64,000 bases of DNA from Sporocytophaga myxococcoides (lineage in GTDB: Bacteria; Bacteroidota; Bacteroidia; Cytophagales; Cytophagaceae). The stretch is from contig NZ_BBLT01000004.1 in NCBI RefSeq assembly GCF_000775915.1, positions 530,331 to 594,330 on the forward strand, given 5' to 3'. Position numbers and translations under genes: made by a program. The notes under the pieces were generated by a model. That model had not been told where the DNA came from. It saw nothing but the letters and a program-made list of their open reading frames with translations, and searched no databases. Positions 26,530 through 35,774 of this stretch are shown in pieces (position 1 is the first letter of the stretch; the number at the start of each line of letters is the position of its first letter).

Positions 26530-26538
26530 TTATTCCGC

Positions 26539-27687
26539 TTACAACTTATCTCCCCTTACTCTAAGCTTCTGCCCGTCCCTTATCTCTTCAGAACCTTCTT
26601 TCAGAATTATATCGCCTTTACTCAAGTCTCCAAAAACTTCAACAAGTGTATCCAGTGCAATTCCTTTTTTCACAGGTACTCTTTCTGCTTTATTCTTATT
26701 ATTTCTAATTACAAATACTTCTTCACTTGAATTTACAACTGCTGACTTCGGGACAAATAATGTAGGAGATGACCTTACAACAGGTATTTGAACATCTGCA
26801 TACATCCCTGCCTTTAATTCTTTGGTAATATTATTATAATCAAATTCCGTCATCATTACCCTGTTTTTATCCAGTACACTTTCAGCGCTTCTACCAAATT
26901 TTGCTTTAAAGGCCTTGTGCGGAACAGCACTTACCTGAAAGGTAACTACACCTTCTTTATTCACCGTGTTAGAATATAATTCAGGAACAGCAAGGGTAAG
27001 ACGAAGCCTGGAATTATCTTCGAGAACAAACAATGGCTTGGAACTTTCATCACTGGCTCCTGTTAAAGCCCCTGGGCTAATGTTTCTTTCAATTATAATG
27101 CCGTCAAAAGGAGCAGTAATTGAAAGATAATTAACCAACTCTTGTTTGGTTCTGTAGTGTGAACGTGCTGCATCAATATTGCCTTTTGCATTGGAAACAG
27201 AAGCACTGTCTGCAAGCATTCTTGCTTTGGCCTGATCCAGTTCATTTAAAGCGACTGCACCTTTGATAGCATTCGCCTTTAATAAGCGATTATATGTAAG
27301 TGATGAAGCAATCAGCCTAGCCTTTGACTCTTCATATGCGCCTTCTGCTGCAGAAAGTTGCCCCTTTGCCTGATCAAATTCTGCAAATACCTCAGGAGCA
27401 TCAAGCACTGCAAGAACCTGACCTTTGCGTACCTGAGAACCTCGGTCTACTTTTAACTCCTTTACAAAACCTTTTACTTTTGAATATATACTCACTTTAT
27501 TCCAAGGATGAAGTTCGCCTGGCAGCAATAGTGGCTTTTCAGGCTGAAGGCTCAGAACTTCTGAAACAGCAACAACTGTAATATCTTCGGCAATCTTTAC
27601 ATCTTTGCTAGTGTTTTCTTTTTTAGAGCATGCCATCAGAAATATTACTAAGGCATTTATATAAATTACTGATTTAAACATGGTCAT
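26539..27687 (-). CDS. RND efflux periplasmic adaptor (membrane fusion) lipoprotein
   Basis: From the ATG at 27687 the protein has 382 residues with a lipoprotein signal (VIYINALVIFLMAC). The biotinyl-lipoyl half-motif VSIYSKVKGFVKELKVDRGS, a helical hairpin (FDQAKGQLSAAEGAYEESKA), the second lipoyl half (ITAPFDGIIIERNISPGALT) and the beta-barrel region (GMYADVQIPV) are those of AcrA/CusB-type adaptors. The start overlaps the end of the pump gene (ATGACCATG within its last codons), so the two are translationally coupled. An upstream extension to 27861 reads in the shadow of the pump gene and is rejected. Gene order outer channel-pump-adaptor differs from the common adaptor-first order. Confidence 0.92.
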   Translation of the reverse strand: MTMFKSVIYINALVIFLMACSKKENTSKDVKIAEDITVVAVSEVLSLQPEKPLLLPGELHPWNKVSIYSKVKGFVKELKVDRGSQVRKGQVLAVLDAPEVFAEFDQAKGQLSAAEGAYEESKARLIASSLTYNRLLKANAIKGAVALNELDQAKARMLADSASVSNAKGNIDAARSHYRTKQELVNYLSITAPFDGIIIERNISPGALTGASDESSKPLFVLEDNSRLRLTLAVPELYSNTVNKEGVVTFQVSAVPHKAFKAKFGRSAESVLDKNRVMMTEFDYNNITKELKAGMYADVQIPVVRSSPTLFVPKSAVVNSSEEVFVIRNNKNKAERVPVKKGIALDTLVEVFGDLSKGDIILKEGSEEIRDGQKLRVRGDKL

Positions 27688-30600
27688 AAACTTGTGTTTG
27701 ATTAGATTTAAAATATTTACTCTCTGGATCCTCTGGGTCCAATGAAACAGAATCAAATGAAGATTTACCCTGCAATGAAACAAAGATTGCAGGAAGGATA
27801 AACAAAGATGCCAATGTAGAAGCAAACAAACCTCCGATAACTGCCTGTCCCAATGGGGCAACCTGCTCTCCCCCTTCTCCTAAACCACTAGCCATAGGGA
27901 TCATGCCTGCAATCATTGCAATACTCGTCATAAGAATAGGACGAATTCTGCTGTTTGCCGCCATTACTGAAGCATGACGGGCATCTTTCATCTCCAATCT
28001 TAACTGTTCCGCATTGGTTATCATAAGTATCGCATTTGCTACAGAAACCCCTACAGACATAATAAGCCCCATATAGGATTGAAGATTTAATGTAGCACCA
28101 CAGATTAGCAATGTCACAAGAGCTCCCGCAACCACTGCAGGTATGGCCGAAAGGACAATCAGGGATATTTTAAAAGATTTAAAGTTTGCAGAAAGTAACA
28201 GGAATATAATTACGACTGCCACTAAAAGACCTAATTGCAGACTATTTAATGTTTCATTCAAAAGTTTAGTCTGACCTTTAAGTTCTACAACTAATCCGCG
28301 AGGTAAACTCCCTGCTGCTTTAATAGCTTCATTTACCTCCTTTCCGGCCCTCCCCAAGTCAGAGTTATGAATGTTAGCTGTTATTGTTACCAATCTATTT
28401 GGGCCGGAACGATCATACTGTCCGGGAGCTGAAACTTCTGAAAAAGTAGCCACATCTGAAAGTACAGGGTGTAACTGGTTACTGAGAAGAGGAATATTGC
28501 CAATATCATCAACAGAGGACATATTAGTTTCAGGAATTTGTACCTGAACCTGGTAAGCTAATCCCTTTTTATAATCCATCCAAAGATTCTTATCTGTAAA
28601 CCTGCTTGAAGAAGTGGCCGCCACAAGCGACCTCGATACCTGTGTAGAGGTAAGACCTAACTGCCCGGCTCTTTCTCTGTCAATATTTACTCTAAGAGTA
28701 GGATAAGACATTGGTTGTGCAATTTGGACATCTCTCAGGAATGGGATTTTCTGCATATTCTTCAAAATCTTACTGGCAAACCTGTCAGCTTCTTTGATAT
28801 CTTTAGATGCAACTGTAACTTCAATAGGATTAGAAGATCCCTGACTCATTATTTTATCTACAAGCTCAATAGGTTCAAATGATATGCGGACATCACTTAA
28901 CTGATCCTTTACTTTTACTCTTATTTTTTCTTTCAAATCATCTATATCAATATCTGCATGTTTTGAAAATGCTACCTGCATAACAGCTTCGTGAGGACCA
29001 CTGTTGAAAACAAAAATATTAGATGTACCATAACTTGAAGGAACGGTACCTACAAATGCTGATGAAATTTCAACATTATCAGGTCCGACCTCATTCTGAA
29101 TAAGATTTAGCACCTTAAGCGTTATCCTTTCCGTCTCTTCAACTCTTGTCCCGTCTGTTGCCCTCAATCGGATTTGAAATTGATTACTGCCCGCTTTAGG
29201 AAGAATATCTGTTCCAATTGTAAGAGTGCCAATTAAAATTATTGCAATTGTAACCGCAAAGTAGACGATGGTCCACTTTTTTCTGTTTATCAGAATTTTC
29301 TTTAATAATCTAACATATTGCTTTCTGAACTTTTCAAAAAAAGTAAGTTCTTTAGGTTGATATCGTTCATCATTGATCAACATTTTTACTTCATCAGAAT
29401 CAAGCGCTAATGTTGGCTTATCATGCTTTCCATGATGTTCCAGTAACCAATTTGACAATACCGGCACTAAAGTCTGGGAGAGAATAAATGAAGCTATCAT
29501 GGCAAATCCCACAGCAAGAGACAGAGGCAGGAACATTGATTTAGGCACACCTACCATTATGAACGCAGGAGCAAAAACCGCCAGAATACAAAGTAATATG
29601 AGCAGCTTAGGAAAGGCTATTTCTTTGCAGGCATCCCATATAGCGACAGCCTTTGGTTTATTCATTTCCAAATGCTGATGAATATTTTCTATTGTTACAG
29701 TGGATTCATCTACAAGTACTCCAATCGCTAATGCCAGACCGCTTAAAGTCATTATATTGATTGTTTGGCCGAATAAATTCAGCATAATAACTGCAGAAAG
29801 AATTGAAACAGGAATTGTAACAACTACTACAATCACACTACGCCAGTCTTTAAGAAACAGGAGCACCATAAGACCTGTAAGTATAGCTCCCAGAATCCCT
29901 TCTGTAATAAGACTTTTCAATGCATTTGTCACATACCCTGACTGGTCAAACTCGTAAGAGACATTAACGTCTTCAGGCAAGGCATTTTGAAGTGACGGTA
30001 TGGCAGCTTTTATATTATTTACTACTGTTAAAGTAGAAGCGTCTGACTTTTTGACTACAGGGATATACACTGCTCTTCTACCTTTCACTAATGCATAACT
30101 CACAGTAATATCAGACCCATCCTCAACAGTACCTATATCACGGATAAAAACCGTAGGGCCTGCTCCCACCCTGATTGGAATATTGAGAAAATCTTCAGGA
30201 CGCTCAATTAAAGAATTAACAGGAGTCATAAGTGTTTTCTTACCTATTCTGATATTACCGGCAGGAGACGGTTGATTATTCGCAACAACTGCCTTTATAA
30301 CTTCCTCAGGAGTTAACTTATAACTGCGTATAAGATTAGGATCAATTTTAATAACAACAGATCTTTGATTTCCACCTAAAGGAGGAGGACTGGAAACTCC
30401 CTCTATTTTTGAAAACATAGGTCGAACCCTTGAACTTGCGAGATCCTGGATTTCACTCAATGAACTTGTTTTACTTTCAAAAACTAATTGCCCTACCGGA
30501 ACAGAACTTGCATCAAACCTGATCACCTGAGGAGGAACTGTTCCGTCCGGCATATAAGCTTTTGCCCTGGACACATTATTTGCCACCTCTCCCGCTGCCT

Positions 30601-30910
30601 GAGCCATATTGGTCCCCGGATAAAATTCAAGTTTTATGAGACATAATCCCTGAATAGTTTTAACTTCAACATTTCTAATTCCTGAAACATACAGAAAGTG
30701 ATCCTGATATCTGGTTGCAATAAAAGCATCCATTTCTTCAGGCGCCATACCACCATATGGCTGGACAATATAGATAGTCGGAAGATCCAGATTTGGAAAT
30801 ATATCCACAGGGATCTTAAATAACGAGAGCATGGAAAAGAAACCTATACCTATAACCATTACTATTATGGCAACCGGATTTCTTAGCGCTGATCTGATTA
30901 GTTGAAGCAT
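27674..30910 (-). CDS. RND family efflux transporter permease (inner-membrane pump)
   Basis: 1078 residues with the full RND plan: first membrane helix (NPVAIIVMVIGIGFFSML), first periplasmic loop (YGGMAPEEMDAF), helices 2-6 including LALAIGVLVDESTVTIENIH with acidic Asp/Glu for proton relay, the second loop, and helices 8-12 (LLVAVVIIFLLLSANFKSFK, SVGVSVANAILMITNAEQLR). Length is normal. It sits between TolC (20-bp gap) and the adaptor (overlap) in one operon. The acidic pair context is nearer to heavy-metal (CusA-like) than to classical drug pumps, but the substrate cannot be fixed from sequence. Confidence 0.93.
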   Translation of the reverse strand: MLQLIRSALRNPVAIIVMVIGIGFFSMLSLFKIPVDIFPNLDLPTIYIVQPYGGMAPEEMDAFIATRYQDHFLYVSGIRNVEVKTIQGLCLIKLEFYPGTNMAQAAGEVANNVSRAKAYMPDGTVPPQVIRFDASSVPVGQLVFESKTSSLSEIQDLASSRVRPMFSKIEGVSSPPPLGGNQRSVVIKIDPNLIRSYKLTPEEVIKAVVANNQPSPAGNIRIGKKTLMTPVNSLIERPEDFLNIPIRVGAGPTVFIRDIGTVEDGSDITVSYALVKGRRAVYIPVVKKSDASTLTVVNNIKAAIPSLQNALPEDVNVSYEFDQSGYVTNALKSLITEGILGAILTGLMVLLFLKDWRSVIVVVVTIPVSILSAVIMLNLFGQTINIMTLSGLALAIGVLVDESTVTIENIHQHLEMNKPKAVAIWDACKEIAFPKLLILLCILAVFAPAFIMVGVPKSMFLPLSLAVGFAMIASFILSQTLVPVLSNWLLEHHGKHDKPTLALDSDEVKMLINDERYQPKELTFFEKFRKQYVRLLKKILINRKKWTIVYFAVTIAIILIGTLTIGTDILPKAGSNQFQIRLRATDGTRVEETERITLKVLNLIQNEVGPDNVEISSAFVGTVPSSYGTSNIFVFNSGPHEAVMQVAFSKHADIDIDDLKEKIRVKVKDQLSDVRISFEPIELVDKIMSQGSSNPIEVTVASKDIKEADRFASKILKNMQKIPFLRDVQIAQPMSYPTLRVNIDRERAGQLGLTSTQVSRSLVAATSSSRFTDKNLWMDYKKGLAYQVQVQIPETNMSSVDDIGNIPLLSNQLHPVLSDVATFSEVSAPGQYDRSGPNRLVTITANIHNSDLGRAGKEVNEAIKAAGSLPRGLVVELKGQTKLLNETLNSLQLGLLVAVVIIFLLLSANFKSFKISLIVLSAIPAVVAGALVTLLICGATLNLQSYMGLIMSVGVSVANAILMITNAEQLRLEMKDARHASVMAANSRIRPILMTSIAMIAGMIPMASGLGEGGEQVAPLGQAVIGGLFASTLASLFILPAIFVSLQGKSSFDSVSLDPEDPESKYFKSNQTQVYDHV

Positions 30911-30930
30911 GTCTTCTGGTTAATTAAAAT

Positions 30931-32313
30931 TTATTTTACCTGATTTAAAAACAAAGAAAGATCTCCTGCCGCTGCGGCTTTCATGAGTAATGCTCTCCAT
31001 GCATTGCTGTAGGCAATATAATTATCCGCTTCTGCCCTGTTGAGAGTCAGCAGACTTTGGGTAAACGTAGGCAAATCCGTTAACCCTGAACTATACCTTA
31101 TCTGAGCCTGTTCAAAAGCGGCCCTCGCAGCTTCCAGCTGAATGGGAGATAACTGAGCCTGCTTTAATGCAACGTTAAACTGCATATCAGAATCTTTCAA
31201 TTCTCTGCTCTGACGCAAAACCTGAGCATCATATAAAAGCTGATATTTATCATACTGAAACATCTCACTTTTATAATCTCTATGTATTTTGAAGTAACTG
31301 GTAAGATTCCATCTTAATGCCACTCCTGCCAGGTAATTAAAAACCTGATAATCCACGCCGCTTGAAAAATCCCTTCTGTATTCATTTGTTTTCCTTGATA
31401 TACCAGAGCCCCTTGCCCATGTTGTACCAATGACAGATAAAGAAGGATAGAAGGAACGTTTTATTGAAATACTTTTTGCTTTGCTTAGATCTCTAAAAGA
31501 CTGATATAACCTGAGAGAAGGTGCGTTCTTAAGATTATCCTTATCTGTTATAATCTGAGAGGGCAAGTCTTTAAAAAAATTCATAGTATCAATAGAAAGG
31601 GAATCCTTTAGATCTCCCCCACTCAACTCTATAAGTTTAAGGGCATAGGACAGTTCATTTCTTTGACTCTCGAGAAGCATCAATTCAGCTTTTGTATATT
31701 CCGCATGAGCCAGTGCACTATCTACCCCGGGTTTGAGACCTGCAGACACTCTGGCATTGACCGTTTTCATATAATCCTCAGCTCTTTGAAGATTGAATTC
31801 CTGAACACGTTTTAACTGCTGATTGATAAGAAAGAGAAGATATAAATCTGCGACTTTAATCTGATGCAGAAACAATTCATTTTCATACTCATTTTCAACT
31901 CTTGACTTTTCTGCCTTTGCGGCATTAATACCTGCTGAAACCTTTCCAAAGTTGATTACTTTCCAGTCCAGTATGGCTGTTGTATAACTTCCATAAGCAC
32001 CTTTATAAATATTATCCTGCCTTATGCCACCGGAGGGAGCAAAGGCTGTTCCTTCATTAGGATAAAAGGCCCCTTCAACATTATTACTTGTAGAATAGGT
32101 ATATTGATCTGCCACTATAAAGTTAGGCAGGTAATCTGCTCGTGCATATCCTATCTTTTCCTGAGCACTCTTTACTTCGTATTGCTTTGCTTTAATAACA
32201 GGATATGAGGTCTTTGCTTTTTCAAGCAACTGATTGAGGTTATAATCCTGTCCGTAGGCAATAACTGGCATAATAAAAAATAATAATAAATAATATTTCC
32301 TTAGGTTAGTCAT
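30931..32313 (-). CDS. TolC family outer-membrane efflux protein
   Basis: From the ATG at 32313 the protein has 460 residues with signal peptide MTNLRKYYLLLFFIMPVIAY (then GQ). Two long heptad-like helical repeats are visible: LNQLLEKAKTSYPVIKAKQY with VKSAQEKIGYARADYLPNF, and later DLSKAKSISIKRSFYPSLSV with FEQAQIRYSSGLTDLPTFTQ, the RYxxGLxxLxxxxQ signature of TolC. It is the first gene of the efflux operon. A start at 32343 adds ten residues before the signal peptide and is less likely. The promoter should lie in 32314-32552, which is otherwise empty. Confidence 0.92.
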   Translation of the reverse strand: MTNLRKYYLLLFFIMPVIAYGQDYNLNQLLEKAKTSYPVIKAKQYEVKSAQEKIGYARADYLPNFIVADQYTYSTSNNVEGAFYPNEGTAFAPSGGIRQDNIYKGAYGSYTTAILDWKVINFGKVSAGINAAKAEKSRVENEYENELFLHQIKVADLYLLFLINQQLKRVQEFNLQRAEDYMKTVNARVSAGLKPGVDSALAHAEYTKAELMLLESQRNELSYALKLIELSGGDLKDSLSIDTMNFFKDLPSQIITDKDNLKNAPSLRLYQSFRDLSKAKSISIKRSFYPSLSVIGTTWARGSGISRKTNEYRRDFSSGVDYQVFNYLAGVALRWNLTSYFKIHRDYKSEMFQYDKYQLLYDAQVLRQSRELKDSDMQFNVALKQAQLSPIQLEAARAAFEQAQIRYSSGLTDLPTFTQSLLTLNRAEADNYIAYSNAWRALLMKAAAAGDLSLFLNQVK

Positions 32314-32552
32314 TATTTTACCGTCTTTCAAATTAGATATCAAACACCTTTAATATTGACATCAAAACTAAAAGAGGATTCTGTAAGGAATTAGGAATGC
32401 TCTTTTTAGGCATCAAAAAAATATTTTTAAGCACTTCCTAAATGTTTCCAGAATTAAGGAAATCAAAACCGAAATACGGTGCAATGAAATTTATTTTATA
32501 AGACATTTTCCTCATTTCTTTTATATTTATAAAAATCTAATTCATCATCGAT

Positions 32553-33440
32553 ATGTTTAAAATTGGCATTGATCTTGGCGGCACCAAAATAGAAGCTATC
32601 ATTCTGGATAGTACTTTGAAGGAAGTTTTCAGAAAGCGTATTAATACAGAACAGGAAAAAGGTTATGAGCATATTCTGAATAACATCACTTCATTGTATA
32701 AAGAATGTTGCAAAGTCATTCATGAAGCTGAGCATACTTTCGGGATTGGAACACCTGGATCAGTATCTGCCAAAACGGGCATGCTCAAAAATTCCAATAC
32801 TGTTTGCCTTAATGGAAAACCATTTCTTCGTGATCTCGAAAAAAGTACCGGAAGAAAGGTAGCCATAGAAAATGACGCTAATTGCTTTGCCATGGCTGAA
32901 GCTCTTAATGGCGCAGGCAAAGGAAAGGCAATGGTATTCGGAGTGATTATGGGAACCGGATGTGGAGGAGGAATTGTATATAAAGGACAAGTCATACCAG
33001 GTTTACAATCTATAGCAGGAGAATGGGGACACACTACTATTGATTATCAGAATGGACCCAAATGCTATTGCGGTAAGCGTGGTTGCGTAGAAACTTTTAT
33101 TTCAGGAGGTGGAGTTGAGAAGCGTTACGAAGAGCTGACGGGAGAAAAAAAATCACTGCATGAAATTATATCATTATACCGGACGGGAAACAAGGACGCG
33201 GGAATCATCATGCAGAAGTTTTTTGAACACTTTGGTGTGGCACTCTCCAATGTACTTGCTGTAATTGACCCTGACATTGTAGTTTTGGGAGGTGGGGTTT
33301 CAAACATAGAAGAGCTTTATACTCTTGGAATTGAGCAGGTAAAGAAGTATCATTTTAACGATGAATTAAAAACGGCCATAGTAAAGAATACAACAGGAGA
33401 TTCTGCAGGAGTTATAGGGGCCGCGTTGATAGGTACCTGA
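32553..33440 (+). CDS. ROK family sugar kinase
   Basis: 295 residues with the ROK order: phosphate-binding IGIDLGGTKIEAIILDS, GTPGSVSAKTG, VAIENDANCFAMAEALNGAG with the catalytic Asp, GVIMGTGCGGGIVYKGQVIPG, the EWGH of the substrate site, and the zinc motif CYCGKRGCVETFISGGGVE. Such kinases phosphorylate glucose, fructose, mannose or N-acetylglucosamine; the exact sugar is not readable. The intact DNA-sensing domain of ROK repressors is absent, so this is an enzyme. It could use glucose released by the GH3 enzyme, but the genes are 11 kb apart. Confidence 0.92.
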   Translation: MFKIGIDLGGTKIEAIILDSTLKEVFRKRINTEQEKGYEHILNNITSLYKECCKVIHEAEHTFGIGTPGSVSAKTGMLKNSNTVCLNGKPFLRDLEKSTGRKVAIENDANCFAMAEALNGAGKGKAMVFGVIMGTGCGGGIVYKGQVIPGLQSIAGEWGHTTIDYQNGPKCYCGKRGCVETFISGGGVEKRYEELTGEKKSLHEIISLYRTGNKDAGIIMQKFFEHFGVALSNVLAVIDPDIVVLGGGVSNIEELYTLGIEQVKKYHFNDELKTAIVKNTTGDSAGVIGAALIGT

Positions 33441-33550
33441 GGAAGCAACAGTTTTAAGTAACAGCAAGACTATTCCAGACACAGGTCGTATTGTCTTAAT
33501 AAAACTGGTAATAATAAATTATGATGATCTTTATATTCCTGAAATAAAAA

Positions 33551-33580
33551 AACTCCGAGGTATATTAAATACCCGGAGTT
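33551..33580 (-). terminator. Terminator for minus-strand transcript from 34085
   Basis: AACTCCG+GGTAT (33551-33563, one bulged A) pairs with ATACC+CGGAGTT (33569-33580). On the minus strand it runs into a T7 tract. The 315-base gap 33441-33755 otherwise holds only a short start-less frame (33589-33741), which is described under rejected items. Confidence 0.7.
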
Positions 33581-33755
33581 AGTTAAAATTAAGAACAAAA
33601 AAATATTTTAAAAGGAACGTTCTCCGGATATATGTTTTCCGGAGTGTCTTGTTCTTCTCCAAAGAACATGATAATACTATCTTCTTCATCAAATATTTCA
33701 ACTTTACAGCAATTTCGTCTGTAAATCTGAATATGAAAAGATTAATAGTCTTGTC

Positions 33756-34085
33756 TTAGTTGATATTGTCTTTAATACTTTCATAGAGTTTAATTTTTAA
33801 ATCGGCATACAACATAAGCTCTCTTAATTCATACAATTCGTTAACATCAAAAGCAAAAAATAAATCTGCAAATGAAGTTCTTATACTTAGCCTTTTCTCA
33901 CCCTGATAATTAAGAAAAAACTCCTCAATATCTATTGTATCAATTAAATTTTTTAGTTTATAAAAATCATTTAAAACAAGGCCCTGGACTATGTTCTTAT
34001 ACATGAGACATATTTTTCCATCGCATTTATCGCAACTGAATATCTGTCCGTTTTTTGTTTTGCTTAATTGAATTTGTTCGCACAT
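33756..34085 (-). CDS. Hypothetical protein with N-terminal CxxC
   Basis: 109 residues. FSCDKCDGKICLMYKNIVQG near the N-terminus could bind zinc or be a remnant of such a site. The rest is Leu/Asp/Glu-rich and helical (DFYKLKNLIDTIDIEEFFLN, FADLFFAFDVNELYELRELM). It resembles small uncharacterised Bacteroidota proteins that begin MCExxxLSxxxNG and carry CxxC; I cannot name the family with certainty. It appears to be transcribed alone toward the terminator at 33551-33580. Confidence 0.65.
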   Translation of the reverse strand: MCEQIQLSKTKNGQIFSCDKCDGKICLMYKNIVQGLVLNDFYKLKNLIDTIDIEEFFLNYQGEKRLSIRTSFADLFFAFDVNELYELRELMLYADLKIKLYESIKDNIN

Positions 34086-34623
34086 AGCCGATCTTTATAT
34101 ATTATTCTACTATTAAGATTCTCCTTATTTAACTTATCCTATTAACTCAACTGTAACAGGTACTTTATTTACATTTCAGAAGGTACCTCCCTTCAGAAAA
34201 ATGTCGACATTATAGTTGTCCTAATACTTTAAGCCCAAGCGGTTTTTAGTAAGCTTCGAGATTGGTAACTAAAAAAGTTACCAATCATTTCTACTAATTT
34301 GTGCCTTCAGTTTAACCAGATATCTTAATACTTAATAACTGCCGATTCGGGTAAATACCTGAAGGACTAAAACTTTACGGACCACCGAATATTCGATGAT
34401 TTCCTTTTATATAAGTTTTTAAATAAAATTCAAAATATATTTCGTCTGACATTCAAAAGCCACAAATCTTATCCAAATGCTATGTAAATTGCACCTCAAC
34501 ACTTATTTATAATCATTCTAAACAATACAAAGATAGAAGGCTGAACGTTGGCTTGCAATACTGAAAAACTAGTGTTTTTTAATACTAAAAATTTGGTAAG
34601 CGATACTAAAAAAAAAGTATTTT
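34086..34623. other. Gene-free region with a perfect palindrome and ATACT repeats
   Basis: These 538 bases contain no credible gene. Two structures stand out. One is a perfect 11-bp inverted repeat with a five-base loop at 34260-34286 (GATTGGTAACT/AGTTACCAATC). The other is three copies of (A/G)ATACT followed by an A-run at 34557, 34581 and 34602; the last forms a weak hairpin just after the NarL-type gene's stop and could be its terminator. Confidence 0.6.
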
Positions 34624-35265
34624 TCAGGAAGTTCTGGCAATAAGCTTTTTATCCAAAGCCCACAAAATCAAGTCACTGGTGCGTCTGACTCCTGCCTTTT
34701 TCATGATATTTCTTTTATGAGTAGCGACTGTGTTTTCGCTGAGAAAAAGTTGACTGGCGATAGAATCATTGGTAATTCCCTGACAGATCAGGTTCATTAT
34801 TTCAGACTCTCTTTCAGAAAACTGAATGTCAGTTCCCCTTCCTGCAAACAGACCCTTCATCAGGATTTTTGTAACTTCCGGAGAATAGTAATCATTACCG
34901 GAAGAAATCTCCAGAACAGCTTTTATAACTTCTTCCCTATCTGCCTTATTGCTTATAAAACCTGCAACACCTGCCTTTACCGAGGTAAAAACTTTCATTT
35001 CGCAACTACAATCAGAAATAGCCAGGATTTTTGTTTTTGGAGACACATTTTTAATATCAACAAGGAGTTCTACAATAGGTCGTTTACATAGTCCTATTTC
35101 CAGAAAAAGAATATCAGGATTAAAATCCTTCATAACAAGCAATAAATCAGCAAGGTCCGGACTTTCACCTACAATAATAAAATCCTTCACAGACTTAAGT
35201 GTTTTCTTAAGTCCTTCTCTTATCAGATAATGATCATCCAGTATAAAAATTCTAATCTTATCCAT
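34624..35265 (-). CDS. NarL/FixJ-type response regulator with Glu at the phosphorylation site
   Basis: 213 residues. The receiver starts IRIFILDDHYLIREGL (acidic pair Asp10/Asp11) and keeps Ser84 and Lys107 (AGFISNKAD). The phospho-acceptor position is Glu56 (DILFLEIGLC) where the family has Asp. The C-terminal LuxR-type helix-turn-helix is intact (FSERESEIMNLICQGITNDS, LFLSENTVATHKRNIMKKAG). Asp-to-Glu substitution often mimics phosphorylation or signals a phosphate-independent regulator. No kinase is adjacent. It diverges from the giant secreted protein gene, with 509 bp between them, so it is a candidate regulator of that gene (inference). Confidence 0.88.
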   Translation of the reverse strand: MDKIRIFILDDHYLIREGLKKTLKSVKDFIIVGESPDLADLLLVMKDFNPDILFLEIGLCKRPIVELLVDIKNVSPKTKILAISDCSCEMKVFTSVKAGVAGFISNKADREEVIKAVLEISSGNDYYSPEVTKILMKGLFAGRGTDIQFSERESEIMNLICQGITNDSIASQLFLSENTVATHKRNIMKKAGVRRTSDLILWALDKKLIARTS

Positions 35266-35492
35266 TCTGAAAGAAAGATTCCAATTAACAAATATAAAAG
35301 AGAATAAAATCTGGACAAACTTATTTAGAACAATTCTAAATAATTAAAAAATTTTAATCTGACTTTAATAAATTCAATTTACAAACACTTAAATCTAATA
35401 GTTAGAATAATCATAAATATACTTTTCCCGTGTTTAAACAATCAATCTTACATTTTAACCTAACAAAGTAAAACATTCACAGACAAGGAGAT

Positions 35493-35509
35493 TTTTTCTG
35501 ACAAACATC
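35493..35509 (+). promoter_or_regulatory. 17-base motif shared with the upstream region of the GAF/PAS gene
   Basis: TTTTTCTGACAAACATC occurs here, 266 bp before the giant gene, and again on the minus strand at 50681-50697, 73 bp before the GAF-GAF-PAS gene. The core CTGACAAACATCAG is a loose inverted repeat. A shared regulator site is possible; chance is unlikely for 17 identical bases in 64 kb, though the T-run part is cheap. Confidence 0.4.
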
Positions 35510-35636
35510 AGTTTTTTTTTCAGACATAATTTAAATACTATATTAAGCTGTATCATCCCATTACACTAAGGATTCAGAAGATTATTCTAATAAAAAAATA
35601 CCGTTTTACTTGACTTACCTTCAATTGAATTTATAC

Positions 35637-35644
35637 TAACTTTG
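35637..35644 (+). promoter_or_regulatory. Candidate Bacteroidota -7 promoter element of the giant gene
   Basis: TAACTTTG fits the Bacteroidota -7 consensus TAnnTTTG. A TTG at 35610-35612 could be the -33 element, although the 24-base spacing is slightly long. This would give a leader of about 120 bases before the ATG at 35775. Confidence 0.4.
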
Positions 35645-35774
35645 TATTCCATTGAATTTTTAGAGGACAAAAAAAATCATATTAAAATCAAATTTTACCT
35701 TATAGTACTCAATATATATCCCTGATTTAAGGGCACATAAAAATTTTCTAACAGCAAATTTTATTAATTTATTT

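Noticed and set aside
27687..27861. N-terminal extension of the efflux adaptor frame to 27861.
   Set aside because: The extension reads in another frame across the pump gene's C-terminus and would place 58 residues before a clear lipoprotein signal.
33589..33741. A minus-strand frame of 50 codons between the CxxC hypothetical gene and its terminator, with acidic protein-like composition.
   Set aside because: No ATG, GTG or TTG occurs in its first half and the parallel frame is also open. It could be a gene remnant, but I cannot support it as a CDS.
34557..34607. Three (A/G)ATACT + A-run units spaced 24 and 21 bases apart.
   Set aside because: Weak direct repeats in very AT-rich DNA; the last may be part of a terminator. 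Not enough to call an iteron or regulatory array.
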